Part shown: positions 1 through 11,099 of the stretch, piece by piece
Position numbering within the stretch: position 1 is the stretch's first letter
Layout of the letters: each line of letters begins with the position of its first letter
Assembly: GCA_003255025.1 (NCBI GenBank)
Contig: QANY01008042.1
Location: forward strand, 186,001 to 250,000
Length of the DNA: 64,000 bases
Source of the DNA: Datisca glomerata
Taxonomy: Eukaryota > Streptophyta > Magnoliopsida > Cucurbitales > Datiscaceae
Direction of reading: 5' to 3'
Position numbers and translations under genes: made by a program
Notes under the pieces: generated by a model
What the model saw: the letters and a program-made list of their open reading frames with translations, nothing else
Database searches by the model: none
What the model was told of the DNA's origin: nothing

Positions 1-589
1 AGTGATCGCTCTTCAGACGAAGTCCAACTCCATGCGAGCTGCTCTTTAGGTGGAGTCATGCTCCATAAGGGAGGAGATTTCATAATTAGTGGCCTTGTAG
101 AGACATATGATGGCCGTCTAAGAGTAGATGTACACAGCTTTGGTGAGTCTTTTGGCACAGGACACCGGTAAGTCCGGAGCCCAATACGATAAGCCACACT
201 TCCCAAAGATTGAAGGTAAAAATGAAGAGGTTTTGATGAGGATATGTGTCCCTCCCGTGATGAAGAGCTATCGATCTCTTCATCACCTTTATATAAAGGT
301 GATCAAGATGAAAGGTGCATCTAGCTGGATGCTTCAGACAAAGTATTCACTGACCTGCTATTGGTCAGGAAACCATCTATGACTGGAACAACTAAAGGAC
401 ATCGAAAAGTATTATTGTATTTATTCATATTTCATCCTTTATATATATATAACATGTATAACCTAATTATTAATCTAACACCTTACTTGGGTATGTGTTT
501 TGGTAGGGCAAACGAGTCTTGTCTGAGACTACCGAAAGCCAATTCCCGATGCAGAGTGCTGTAGAGGAGAGATGATCCACTACTTAGTT

Positions 590-870
590 CACCATGTTTG
601 AAGGGTAAACTGACCACTAAACGCAACAAGAAGGTATCTAAAGTGGGTCTGTACACGTTGCAGGACCCACTAGAAGTGAAAGATGAGCGTTTAGTGGAGT
701 ATATTCAAATGGGTAACTTCACTGATCGCGAACTTGATTGGGCTTCCTTCACCCTTGAATGATGCACTTATTATTACATATGCAGGAGTGATTACGGTGT
801 GTGGGTCTTGAGATATATGGATGACATCAGGGCAAAAATTGTTCGTAACTATTGTTCTCAGGTAATATGT
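590..870 (+). pseudogene. Ulp1-like (C48) cysteine protease remnant, transposon-associated
   Basis: Reading 600-770 gives an open stretch ending in a stop just before 765. The next segment (about 782-861) reads CRSDYGVWVLRYMDDI, followed by a basic tail. This resembles the C-terminal motif of Ulp1/C48 desumoylase-like proteins carried by plant MULEs, where the usual form is DCGVWVL with the catalytic Cys. Here the Cys position is Tyr and the frame is interrupted, so no active protease is expected. Bases 1-590 may hold more of the same gene, but I could not recognise anything there. The nearby FAR1/MULE transposase on the other strand fits a transposon origin. The family call rests on one short motif and is tentative. 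Confidence 0.4.
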
Positions 871-1970
871 CGATATTGTTTACATTTTGTTAAACTTAAG
901 AGCTTCATTTTTTGTTTGTTATAACTTCCGATTCTTTTAGTTCTATAATTGAGAATTTTTTTATTTCTTTGGATTTTCTCATTTGAGGTTGTCATTATTG
1001 GTTATTTGTTATGGTGTAATGAGAGTTTGGTGAATTTTCAAACCTTGCAGCTATATTTTCTGTTTTGTTTTAGTTTAGAGTTATGCTTCTTTTAGTTATG
1101 TAATTGAGAATTTTTTTTATTGTTATGGATTTTCTCGTTTATGGCCGTCATTTTTTAATTTGTTGAGGTGTATGATAGTTTGTTGAATATTAGGAATATT
1201 TTTACAGGAGTATAAATCGCAGAATCTTTGTTGTAATATTTAGTTGAAGATCTTTAACCAACCTTCGAACGACCTGTATGATACGTTACATGATAGCGTT
1301 GATCGATTTTATAGTAGAAACTCATATGTCTTGGAGTCACGGCTACCATTGAAGACAAGTCCTACTCTAAAACAAAGGCTTCAGAAGAGGAAAAAAAATG
1401 AAGGGATAGATAATATTGTATATATTATTGTGAATGTGTCCTTTTTTCTGATGTTGTTGTTCAAACACTCGCCCATTTACCATTTCTGAGAAATTCGATG
1501 AGCTAGAGGTTATTGAAGAAGACAATAATGGCAGTGCAATAAATTTCAAAGCAGATTCAAAAGGGATATCTTTGTACGCTTCGCCTTTTATTACCCCGTT
1601 GTTACTATCTTCTTTAATAACCTCTATCTCATCGAATTTCTCAGAAATCGCAAATGGGTCTTCATTTTGTATATGATTATTGTGTATAGTGTATAGTGAA
1701 GATAAAAAAAGGATTTTGTAAGTTATGGTGTACAGTGATGATAAATAGATGTTGCAGAATTATTGTGTACATGTATAAATAATTAAGCAAAATTTTGAAG
1801 TTATTATGTACAGTGATCATCTTCAGATTTTTCATAATTATTGTGTACAATTATAAATAAGAAGATTTTTGAAGGGTAAATTTGTGTACATATTCGTATA
1901 TTAACATTCCCAAAAAACTATGAAAGCAAGTTAATACCAAAATGTACATTTACTGCAGCGAGGGATATGA
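870..1970. other. AT-rich non-coding DNA with a hairpin and degenerate short repeats
   Basis: No convincing coding region. Bases 1472-1522 and 1608-1658 form a near-perfect 51-base inverted repeat around an 85-base loop. From about 1665 to 1890 a degenerate motif of the form TTATTGTGTACAGTGAT recurs about five times. This is probably internal non-coding DNA of the surrounding MULE-like element. Confidence 0.5.
1472..1658. repeat. 51-bp inverted repeat (hairpin)
   Basis: The arm at 1472-1522 (core GAGAAATTCGATGAG, then AGAGGTTATT) is the reverse complement, with a few mismatches, of the arm at 1608-1658. The 85-base spacer contains no recognisable gene. A transcript across it would fold into a long hairpin. 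Confidence 0.75.
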
Positions 1971-1974
1971 AATA

Positions 1975-3800
1975 TTATACCACTATGGGATGTTTGTGTT
2001 GTACATATGGTGCCCATCTTGTGCTTTGAATGGGGTGGGTATGCAGATGGGTCGAATGGGTACGCACCTTGCACATTGAATGGGTATGCACCTTACACAT
2101 TGAATTGGGACGTACCTTGTCCGGAGACCCTTGTTGCGTATGCACCTTGCACATTAGATGGTGTTGAATCATCATTATTATCATCTTGCATCGTGGCATG
2201 CACATCGCTCGGTAATTCTGTACATGTCCGTTTGGTATGATAAGTGTTCTTAAAATGGCCACATCGACGGGTGGTTGGTCGTGCCTTACTCGAGCTGGCA
2301 CATTGGCTACCTTTTATCTTCACGATTATCGAGTCTTGAACGAGGCCTTTTTTAATCTCTAAACCATCTTCCTGCTTCACATCATGTTCATTGGCGACCT
2401 AATCACTCCACATTGTCTCATATTTTACAGACATTCCCGATCTCCACTTTGGCTAGAGTCGACCATTCACTTGACTTTGACGCAAAGTGAGCAAGTCTTT
2501 TTACAGCTAGTTGGATCAAATTGTACCGAAGCAATATTATATGATCTGTATCCAAATGAGAATGGCTTGACCCAGTTGGTAGCATTTTACTCTTCAAAGT
2601 GATCTGCCACCGGTCTAGTATGCACGTCCTTGGGATCTCTTGTATCTGTTCAGCTTTCATTAACAGTGAACATATGACGACACAATATCCCCACTGATTC
2701 AAACTTGCCACAACCACACTTTAGCTTATCAAGTTATTGGTCTCGTGGCACTATGTACGAGTCATTCGGCACCCCAACCTCGACCAACTAATAAATTTGA
2801 GTCTCTCTATCATGTGTCAAAGCACAAACTGTAAACGATGCTTCACCCATGATCTCCTTACGCAATAACTTAAATAGTTTATGTCTGAACATGTTTACCG
2901 CGTGTTACTCTAACGCACGCAAGTGACTCTTAAGTAGAGGCGTTTCATTTGTCAACTTGAAGTCATCCAATCTCTCCTTGTGGCGAGTACGTGCCAACGC
3001 CCGATCAAATTGTAACACGAACTCCAATAGTTTAGATCGACGTTCAACGAATCGGTAGAGATACGCATTCATACTTCCAGATTATTACGTCGTTCTCATG
3101 AACGTAAAGAATTTTCCGCATTGGAAGGCCCCTACCCAGCGTTCACGCTTAGCATACATCCATTGTACCCATTTGTTTTGACTAAGGTTGAACGGTTCTA
3201 TCAAACGATCCCATTTCATTCGAGATGCCATGCACAAAGCCAAATGTTGCAATTAGGTAGGAGCATCTTGATTATTTTACGCATTGCCTTATCATCATCT
3301 GTAATGACCGATTGTGGCTTATTGTTTTTCATGACATCCAAGAAAGTCCGCAACACCCATTGATAGGTTATCATGGTCTTATCAACCAATAACGTGCAAC
3401 CAAATATCGTGGTCTTGTAGTGGTTGTTCATGCCAAGGAAAATCATAAGTAGTTTCTTGTATGCATTCATCTTGTAGGTCGTATCGAACGCCAATACATC
3501 ACCAAAATAGTGATAGTCAACTTGGCACGTTGAGTCTTCCCAGAAAAATTTTTCTACATGATTATCCGTGTCAATGTTATATCTGCAATACAAATCCGGA
3601 TCCATCTCCAATTTTGCAGTAAAAAAGCAATAACTGCCTCTGAATCAATTTTGTCGGATCCATCTCCCACCACATCACCACAGGACGTGCCCTTTCTTCG
3701 ATCTAATAGAGTAGTGAATGCAGCGGACATGGCTCAGGCAATAAGATTCTCGTAACTACCGGTTTGTTCGACCATGTAATCATAAACTTAGCTTAGCCTG
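1975..3800 (-). pseudogene. FAR1/MULE transposase-like pseudogene
   Basis: Reading the minus strand from about 3800 down gives a FAR1-RELATED/MULE transposase in order. First comes a YMVEQ...GSYENL segment of the N-terminal part (3740-3790). Then comes the MULE transposase core (3216-3611) with GDVLAFDTTYK, the ITDDDKAMR segment containing a catalytic-type Asp, and a CAWHLE motif (usual C.WHL). Next is the KWVQWMYAKRERWVGAF segment (about 3120-3190), and then the SWIM zinc-finger region CGCGKFESVGILCRHMF (about 2660-2725). The tail at about 2250-2300 has a CGH...TKRTC knuckle typical of the family's C-terminus. Several in-frame stops and at least one frame change break it (for example near 3090, 2790 and 2740), so it is a decayed copy. 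It probably encoded the transposase of element A. A domesticated FAR1 gene is less likely because of the stops. Confidence 0.82.
2007..2165. repeat. Short tandem repeat in the transposase tail
   Basis: A 20-24 base unit resembling GGTATGCACCTTGCACATTG occurs about four times with mismatches. On the minus strand it encodes a repeated Cys-containing peptide (MCKVHTH or NVQGAYP depending on frame). It lies at the 3' end of the FAR1/MULE pseudogene. Confidence 0.6.
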
Positions 3801-4369
3801 ACTCCAACATTATGTGAAATTGGTGATGGATCCGTACACTGAACCTAACATCGACTGTATATGTATAGTAGAAATATTTGGCCTCTTGTAACGTATCAAA
3901 ATTTTCACCAATGACATTTTCAATCGCAAGTTTGCTAATGTTGATGAACCTGATCGCATACTTGTCTCACCCCAATTTATGGATACATCAGGATGACTCA
4001 TCTTCGAAGATGCTTAAATATATTGAAAAAATAGTTGAAGTTGATGAAATATGCCAATAATTGAAGTAGAATGCATAATATGTGCCTTAGTCAATGCAGA
4101 AAGCAAGCATGATCAGGTCCAGAAGAAAAAACTAAGGACTTTTCGGTGTAGCCGATCACTTAGTTGGAGTTGAAAATTGAAGATCCAAACAAAAAAATTG
4201 AAGAAGCAAGTGTATTTGAAATTGTGAGCAATTGAGAAGTGGTGACAATGTGTTTAGTTGAGTGAAATTTTGAATTTTAAGGGTGGTTTACGAAGAGTAA
4301 TTGCGCATATTAATTGCACAACCACCAGACACCAATCAAAGCCAAACAATCTATAACTATATTGACACG

Positions 4370-4795
4370 GGCCAAACACCACTGTGACTGGCGTTTGGGG
4401 TCCAAAAATGATCAGTTGGACCCCAACGCCATTGAAGATGGTGAGTCTCCATTGATGAAAGGCGTTTGGGGTCCAACTGATCCTTTCTGGACCCCAAATG
4501 CCAATCACAGGGGTGTTTGGCTCGTGTCGAAGTGACACGGGTCGAACGCCTTTGAAGAATGGCGAGTCGCCATTGAAAAATGACGTTTGAGGTTCAACTG
4601 GTCCTTTTTTAGACCTTAAACGCCAATCATAGTGGGATTTGACCCGTGTCCAAGTGACATTGACCAAATGCCATTCAAGAATGGGGAGTCGTCATTGAAG
4701 AATGGCGTTTGGGGACCAAAAAGGACCACTTAGACTTCAAATGCCATTGATGGCGTTTGGGGTCCAAAAATGACCAGTTGGACCCCAAACACCAT
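4370..4795. repeat. Palindrome-rich GGCGTTTGGGGTCC cluster, element A
   Basis: GGCGTTTGGGGTCC and its complement GGACCCCAAACGCC alternate through this stretch. Between them are smaller imperfect palindromes such as GGCGAGTCGCC (about 4561) and CGTGTCGAAGTGACACG (about 4525). Looser relatives (GCGTTTAG, GGCGATT) continue at 5400-5600. A diverged version with GGCGTTTGGGGCCC is at 44640-44860 inside element B. Open frames here are artefacts of the repeat. Confidence 0.75.
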
Positions 4796-5600
4796 TCAGT
4801 TTAAAATTTCAATATCTTATTACTCTCAACAACATTGTCAAAGCCAATACAAGGACAATTTGTAACTTTTATCCAGTTAAAAAATAAAAAATACACTGAA
4901 CAAACTTTGATTCCAATTTAAAAATATAAACAACAATTCGACATGATCTCCTCATAAATATTAAAAATTCCACAATCAAAATACATATTTATATCCATAA
5001 TATATATGTCCAACCAAATGCAGCCAAATGGATATGTTCAATTTAACAGTAAAATCTGACCATAAGGGTTATACATGTTTGTCAAACCGATAAATAGGAT
5101 TTACCGGCCATCATAACATCACGACCTATAATTATATATGGTGTAAACACGTCTCACTTGATACTTGTCACATTAGCACAACAACATTATCAATGACAAC
5201 TTTTAACAAGTTTATGTATAAACGTCCAATTGCTTCGGGAATCCTTACTTAATCCAATCTAATTTTACTTAATAAGTGAATATGGTGAATGTTTGCATTT
5301 TCGAGAACAAGTTTCTATTTTTATCGATGATTTGTCGGTGGATGGTAATTGATTAATTTTTTTTTCAAAATTTAGATATTTAGTGAATATGGTGATTAGG
5401 GTCCAAAAAGTGGCGATTGGGGTAAAATAATTGGTGTTTATGACCCTCATAGACGATTGCTTGTTAAATTATAGCGTTTAGGGAGTAAGAGGCAATAAAC
5501 TAGCGTTTAGCAACAAAGAATGGCGATTTGCACCTTCACGATGGCGTTTAGAGGTTGAAGAATGACGTTTGGAGGGTAAAGAGTGGCGATTGGGTTTTTT
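4796..5600. other. Non-coding spacer of element A containing a block shared with element B
   Basis: AT-rich with no coding signal. Bases 5101-5215 are strongly similar, in reverse complement, to 43662-43780. Both contain a TTGTCATTGATAATGTTGTT core, then GTGACAAGTATC, then CACCATATATAATTATAGGT. This anchors elements A and B as copies of one family. Confidence 0.7.
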
Positions 5601-6840
5601 GGTGTTCACCAAATTTGTAGTGAAGTATAAAGGGAATCTTGAGGGGTTCACCAAAAATTAAAAATATTCTTTTTTTTAGAGAGGTTCACCAAAAATGTAT
5701 TGAGATTCATCAAATATATACTGAGGTTTACTAAACGTGCAGTGAAGTTCACCAAATACGTACAAAATTAATAATTCTTGGAGGGATTCACCAAAATTAA
5801 CTTTATATGTATTTGGTGAACTCTAGTACGTAATTGGTGAACCCTAGTAAATTTTGGTGAACTCCTTTAAGAATTATTAATTAGTACGTATTTAGTGAAC
5901 CCCGGTACATATTTGGTGAACACCTATACATATTTGGTGAACTCCTCAAAGAATCATTAATTTGTATGTATTTGGTGAACCCTAATACATTAGGGGTTCA
6001 CCAAATGTGTACTGAGGTTCAACAAATATGTAGTAGGGTTCATCAAATACATACTAATTAATAAATCTTGGATGGGTTCACCAAAAATGTATTGGGGTTC
6101 ATCAAATATATATAAGGGTTCACCAAATACGTACAAAATTAACAATTTTTTGAGGAGTTCACCAAAATTGACTTTGTACGTATTTGGTGAACCCTAGTAC
6201 GCAATGGGTGAACCCTAATATATATTTGGTGAACCCTAATATATATTTGGTGAACCCTAATATATATTTGGTGAATCCCTCCAAAAATTATTAAGTTCTA
6301 CGTATTTGGTGAACCCCAATACATATTTGGTGAACTCCGGTACGTATTTGGCGAACACCTATACATATTTGATGAACCCCTCTAAGAATCATTAATTTTT
6401 ATGTATTTAGTGAACCCCAAAACATTAGGGGTTCACCAAATATGTACTAAGGTTCATTAAATATGTAGTGGGGTTCACCAATTACATATTAATTAATAAA
6501 TCTTGAAGGAGTTCATCAAATATGTACTGAAGTTCACCAAATATGTAATGAGGTTCATAAAATACGTATAAAATAATAATTCTTGAAAGGGTTCACCAAA
6601 TATGTACCGGGATTCACTAAATACGTACTGAGTTCACCTAATATGTACTGGGGTTCCAAAATTGACTTGTACATATTCGGTGAACCAACCCCCCCGATAC
6701 ATAATCGGTGAACCCCATTACATATTTAGTGAATCCCTCCAAGAATTATTAATTTGTACGTGTTTGGTGAACCTCATTACATATTTGGTGAACCCCAATA
6801 CATATTTAATGAAACTATATACATATTTGGTGAAAAAAAA
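5600..6840. repeat. TTCACCAAAT/ATTTGGTGAA higher-order inverted array, element A
   Basis: Dozens of copies of a roughly 20-base monomer around GGTTCACCAAATACGTAC fill this region. Orientation switches in blocks: forward (TTCACCAAA) at 5600-5790, inverted (TTTGGTGAA) at 5807-5990, forward 5996-6165, inverted 6177-6415, forward 6427-6660, inverted 6676-6840. Two kinds of junction recur: a TACATTAGGGGTTC pivot (about 5986 and 6421) and a CCAAAATTGACTT junction (about 5790, 6161, 6656). The array is therefore a tandem of larger inverted units, not a simple satellite. Confidence 0.85.
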
Positions 6841-6844
6841 CTTT

Positions 6845-6936
6845 TTATCGGCTGGGCTTGTGTGACCTGGATTGCTCCAAAAGTAATCCAAGGGCCACAA
6901 TGGCCCAACGCTCATACTGGGGAAAAACCCCGGCAT
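6845..6936. mobile_element. Terminal segment of element A
   Basis: This non-repetitive segment (GTGTGACCTGGATTGCTCC, then GGGCCACAATGGCCCAAC, ending near CCGGCAT at 6930-6936) is the reverse complement of 42474-42570. Similarity stops close to 6936, so that is taken as near the tip of the element. No target-site duplication could be assigned by eye. Confidence 0.65.
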
Positions 6937-6939
6937 GAT

Positions 6940-7590
6940 AGAACAATCCTTGATTCATAATCAAAATTAGAATACAAAGAATTATCAGAGAAGCCTTTTC
7001 CACCACCTTGAAACTCTGTAAGAACTTGAGCTATATTGGTTACTTCTATTTAAAGTCATGAATTTAATTGGAGTTATGTTGGTTGTCTCTGTTCAAAGAC
7101 CCTCTTTCGATGGATGACAACTTCTATCACGTACTAAATCCTCTCTCTGTTTTCTATTGGACGAAAGCCGTGAGAGATGGATCTATTTGGTGAAAACAGG
7201 AAACCACAATGACTAAAGGGAAATTTTTAGGTCCAGACATTTAGGAGGGAAATTAAGGATATAAAGACCACATTCCATTTGAAGTAAATTTAGCTTTTTG
7301 TAGAGTAAAAAGTCAATTTTACCATTTCTATTTAAAGACCCATGGACCCCACAAAAGTATTACTTACTTTTCTCTCTCTTTAATTTTATTTTCCCTCCAA
7401 TTTTGTTTCTTCTTTTTTTTCTTCGTGTTTTTAATTTCCAGTCACAATGAGAGTGTCTTTTTTCTCTTCATTTTATCATTCATTCACTCAAACTCTCACT
7501 TATTTTCTCCATTGATGCAAACTCTTACCCATATCATTCACTAACACAAACCCTAAAATTATTGGGTTTATCATCAACAAGGACAATGTG
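6940..7590. other. Non-coding stretch between two transposon remnants
   Basis: No open frame of note. It includes pyrimidine-rich DNA at 7370-7430 and a leader-like region up to 7590 that could be the upstream part of the next MULE-like element. Confidence 0.4.
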
Positions 7591-7594
7591 GGAG

Positions 7595-8500
7595 AATAAA
7601 AAAGGCGGTGGACTCCAAAGAATATATTTTGCATAGTGGTGACTGGATGGTCAAGAGATACACTACTAAAGCTTATGACTTTGTTGAGAATTATTTTTAT
7701 TACATGTTCACTTAGTTAATGTGCATTTGAGTTAGAAAATTCTAATATATTTATATAAAAATCAAACTTTTATATTACTGATTTATATGGATTGATATAA
7801 TGAGTTTGGTTACACAATATTATACTATAGTCTAGTATATGGTTAGACTATAATATAAAATGTGGCTAAACTGATAGACTATAGTATTTATACAATTGCG
7901 AGAAAATTAATTATAAATTAATCTTACCCATATATATTTAAGTTCAAGTGTAACAAACATCAATATGGTAATCGATTTCTTCATTGTTAGACTGGTAGAC
8001 TAGACTGATAGACTGTTATTCTACTTGACTGCTAGACTTCTAGTTATTGACAAGCTTGTTATCATCATAATTATATTAAACTTAAATATATAATTGTCAA
8101 ATCTTTCAGATATGTTAGAAATAAGGATAATTTTGATGTCTGAAGGAGAATGAGTAAGTAAAGATGAATGTTTTAAGTATGTGACTATAACTCCAGCGAA
8201 GCCGATATATATGTCCAAAGATTACATATGTGAACAACTATTACAAAAATTGTACTCAGTTCTTAAAATCGACCGCTCATTGCATCAGATACGTATGAAG
8301 TTCTTGGTTAAAACATATTTAGCTCAGCCTGCAGAGATAATCGACAATGAGAATCTTCAGTGGTTTATTGACGAGAATTGTGGGCCTGCTGAATTGATAA
8401 CTCTTTTATGTGTAGAAGTGGAGCATGTCACTGTACAACCACTTTGTAGTAGAAACTCAGACCATGCCGATACCTTTTGTCAACAATGATGTTGCACGTT
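7595..8500 (+). pseudogene. MuDR-type transposase N-terminal remnant
   Basis: The frame at about 8181-8489 encodes a 102-residue segment containing EQLLQKLYSVLKIDRS, a variable middle, and ENLQWFIDENCG followed by LCVEVE. This matches the N-terminal, PB1-like region that precedes the transposase domain in many plant MULEs. A short upstream piece at 7610-7700 (YILHSGDWMVKRY) may belong to the same protein. No transposase core or zinc finger follows; the DNA after 8490 is non-coding. Palindromes of the CTAGACC type lie on both sides, suggesting a defective MULE. Family assignment is moderate because the catalytic domain is absent. Confidence 0.45.
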
Positions 8501-9130
8501 TGGACGAAGAAGTAGACGTTGGACTTGGTCTACACAACAAAAACCATGTTAGTGCATCATATGCGCCATGTACAAATCATTGATATGCTTTGTTTATAGT
8601 TGTAAAGATGTTAAGGAAAGATGAAGTTGTTAATAGATCAAAGCATTTTTTATGTGTAAACATACTTTGTAAATGTGTTGATAATGATAATGATAATTAT
8701 GTGACTCAATTATTTATTTATTTTTCATGTCAGGTCATTAGACCATGGTCTAGCAGAAAATATTATGCCAGACCATAGTCTAGCAGCTTTGTGTTAAAAT
8801 TAACACTTGCTAGACCACGGTCTAGCAGATTAAACAGAAGCAGAGCAATATGGGGTATGTAATTATGACATCCCAAATAACATGCATTAACAATATAAGA
8901 TCATTTCAAAATAGAAATAATTATTTTGCGTGTCTGGTTGCTAGACCACGATCTAGCCAGAATATTATGCTAGACCATGGTCTAGTAGTGTTGTGTTAAA
9001 ATTAACACTTGCTAGACTGTTTTAGCGGAGCAAATAGAAACAACACAATATGGGGTCTGTAATTATGATATCCCAAACAATCTGCATTAACAATATAATA
9101 TCACTCAAAATAAATTTCTAATAAAGACGA
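7800..9130. repeat. CTAGACCATGGTCTAG palindrome cluster with a ~200-bp tandem duplication
   Basis: Palindromes of the form CTAGACCATGGTCTAG occur near 8732, 8768, 8808, 8940 and 8970. Half-sites (TAGACTATAGT, TAGACTGATAGAC) lie at 7830-8035. Two direct repeats with a period of about 200 bases are visible: landmarks at 8761, 8791 and 8846 recur at 8963, 8993 and 9046. Each unit also contains the palindrome GTGTTAAAATTAACAC. Related degenerate sites recur at 11536-11725. These are likely subterminal sequences of a DNA transposon. Confidence 0.7.
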
Positions 9131-10550
9131 AATAATATCTAAGCAGATTCAAATTTCTAACAGACATAGAATAATATCCAAGCATATTCAAATTTCAATA
9201 AAGAGTCACAATATATGTATTCCATGATTTATAGTATGAAAGTTCCAATACATCAACGTTGATTCACATTCTTTACAACTACAACTCTCTAATAATGAGT
9301 GTTAACATCCTAAAATCTAGAGTTTTCAATGTCATACTCATGATAAAAATATCAACTGTCATCTTCTCTCAAAACTCTACCATTATAGTTTGAGTACATT
9401 CAGATAAGTCCTTACCAACACACAACAATTCCACAAACTAGAATGCAAGCATGCCACAATCACACATATATGCACACAATAAAGTGAATGTCAAATAACT
9501 AAATATATATACTAAGTGATCGTAAAATAGTTGAAAAATGAAAATCTTCCCCAAAAAATTTAACTCACTCTAATCCCATTTCATATTAAAATCCGTCCAC
9601 ACAGGGTACCAAAAATAAAAGAGACGTGAAATACAAGCCAGTAATAAACAAACAATGAGAAGAGGGATGTAAGTGTAGAAACCTTCCTACTAACAAAAAA
9701 AGGTGCAGAAACCTTCTTATCACATAATAATGAATTACCTTTGGATTATTTCAAGTTACACTCTCGTTCCCAAAGAATTTCTCATAAAATTTGAGAAATT
9801 ACACAATACATAGTAATATTCATTCTTGCAAATGAAGCCTAAGTCTGATGTAACTGTTCTTGTACTCTTTTTTATTTTTGATATAATTTTTCTATTTCCC
9901 ATAAAAAAGGAACCCTAAGTCTGATTGTTTTCCAAAGAAAAACCAAAGCGCCATCCTACTGTATGACCTTAATATATTGAATTCTTATACATCAATGGCG
10001 ACAATAATAAAACCAACCTGGATCAAGCCACCAAAATCTCTTTAAGTAAACATACTATACCTTCCATTTCTAACGGTTGCATCCAAAGGAAGAGACTCAA
10101 TTGCAAAATAAAATCGGCCAACACACTGTCAACCCATGTTCTCCATTAATCGTTAAGATCTTCCTTCTCTTAACTCCATTATTTTAAAAGATTGGAGTAG
10201 TAAATTGAAACAAAAGTATAAAGGAAAATGTGATTAAAATAGTAAAACATGCCTGACTGTAATTGATAAGCAATTTTATGACATTTCTTAAGTATTAGAT
10301 ATATCCGTCATCAAAATTACCTAATATCTCAAATGTTAACTTTTATGATTCGAAGGAAATGAGGAATATGTACTACCTAAAACATATAGGCTTAATCATA
10401 ACTTTTGGGCAACTGATTCGAACATTCGCAGATAAAAAAAGAGCAAGAAAATAACCATTCATCCATAATGTTCGAATTCCATCGTATTTCATAAACTAAA
10501 TAAGTTGCACTAGAAATCAGCAGACAACAAACTTAAAATATCTCGATTAA
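9130..10550. other. AT-rich non-coding region
   Basis: No coding or RNA gene seen. Possibly interior non-coding DNA of the 7.6-11.76 kb element, including decayed intron or exon sequence of the enzyme fragment that follows. Confidence 0.4.
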
Positions 10551-10553
10551 GTG

Positions 10554-11000
10554 CACCTCAGTGATGTATTTCGAGTAACTATCCTTAATGGGTACTTTTC
10601 ACTAGCATAAAGCAGCATATGCTCTGCAAACTATAAATGAAGATATGAATAAAGATAATGATGAATAAAAAATTCACCAAGTCCAGTTCGTGAATCACCA
10701 TCAGCTCGACAATTAGACTATTGTATGAAAGCAGCACATTGAAAACGAAACATACTCACACTCAATGTTACGAGTAAAAAGACAAGAGTTAGACACAAAA
10801 TAATAGCAATAGAAAAGATTGGGGAAAACTAAAAATTGACTTACCTTATCAATATCAGGATCGCTGATGAGGAGGACCTCGAGAGAGTTGCTGAGGACGA
10901 TCCTCCTATACTCCCTTTTATCTGTGCGAGCTTTCATAATCTCCTTAGCCTCTGACTCTTTCGCGGAGACGACGGATTTTGCAGAGACCAGTGGCAAAGA
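10554..11000 (-). pseudogene. Insulin-degrading-enzyme-like (M16 metallopeptidase) gene fragment
   Basis: Minus-strand exon 1 (about 11000 to 10845) encodes ARTDKREYRRIVLSNSLEV, then LLISDPDIDK, and ends at a donor AAG|GTAAGT. This matches the N-terminus of plant peroxisomal insulinase-type M16 peptidases. A second exon-like piece (about 10740-10675) starts CAA but carries an in-frame TAG, and its acceptor AG appears changed to AA. A third piece (10630 to about 10554) follows a TATAG acceptor and reads FAEHMLLYASEKYP, then a one-base shift before DSYSKYITE. In this family the second and third pieces together hold the HxxEH zinc site. The EH remains, but the first His is lost. No start codon and no downstream exons are found. 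Introns are retained, so it arose from genomic DNA rather than from mRNA. Sites of the CTAGACC repeat flank it. Confidence 0.75.
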
Positions 11001-11099
11001 GAAGAAGGGAATCACATATACCAATGACAAAGAGAAAGGTTTTGCAGAGACTATCGAAGTTAGGGGAGAAAGTTGAAAGTTGGGAGAGTCGACTAAAAT

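Noticed and set aside
4254..4667. 137-codon minus-strand open frame
   Set aside because: It lies wholly in the GGCGTTTGGGGTCC repeat cluster; the frame is a product of the repeat and resembles no protein.
10867..11076. 69-codon plus-strand frame
   Set aside because: Opposite strand of the insulinase exon, which has clear family similarity on the minus strand.
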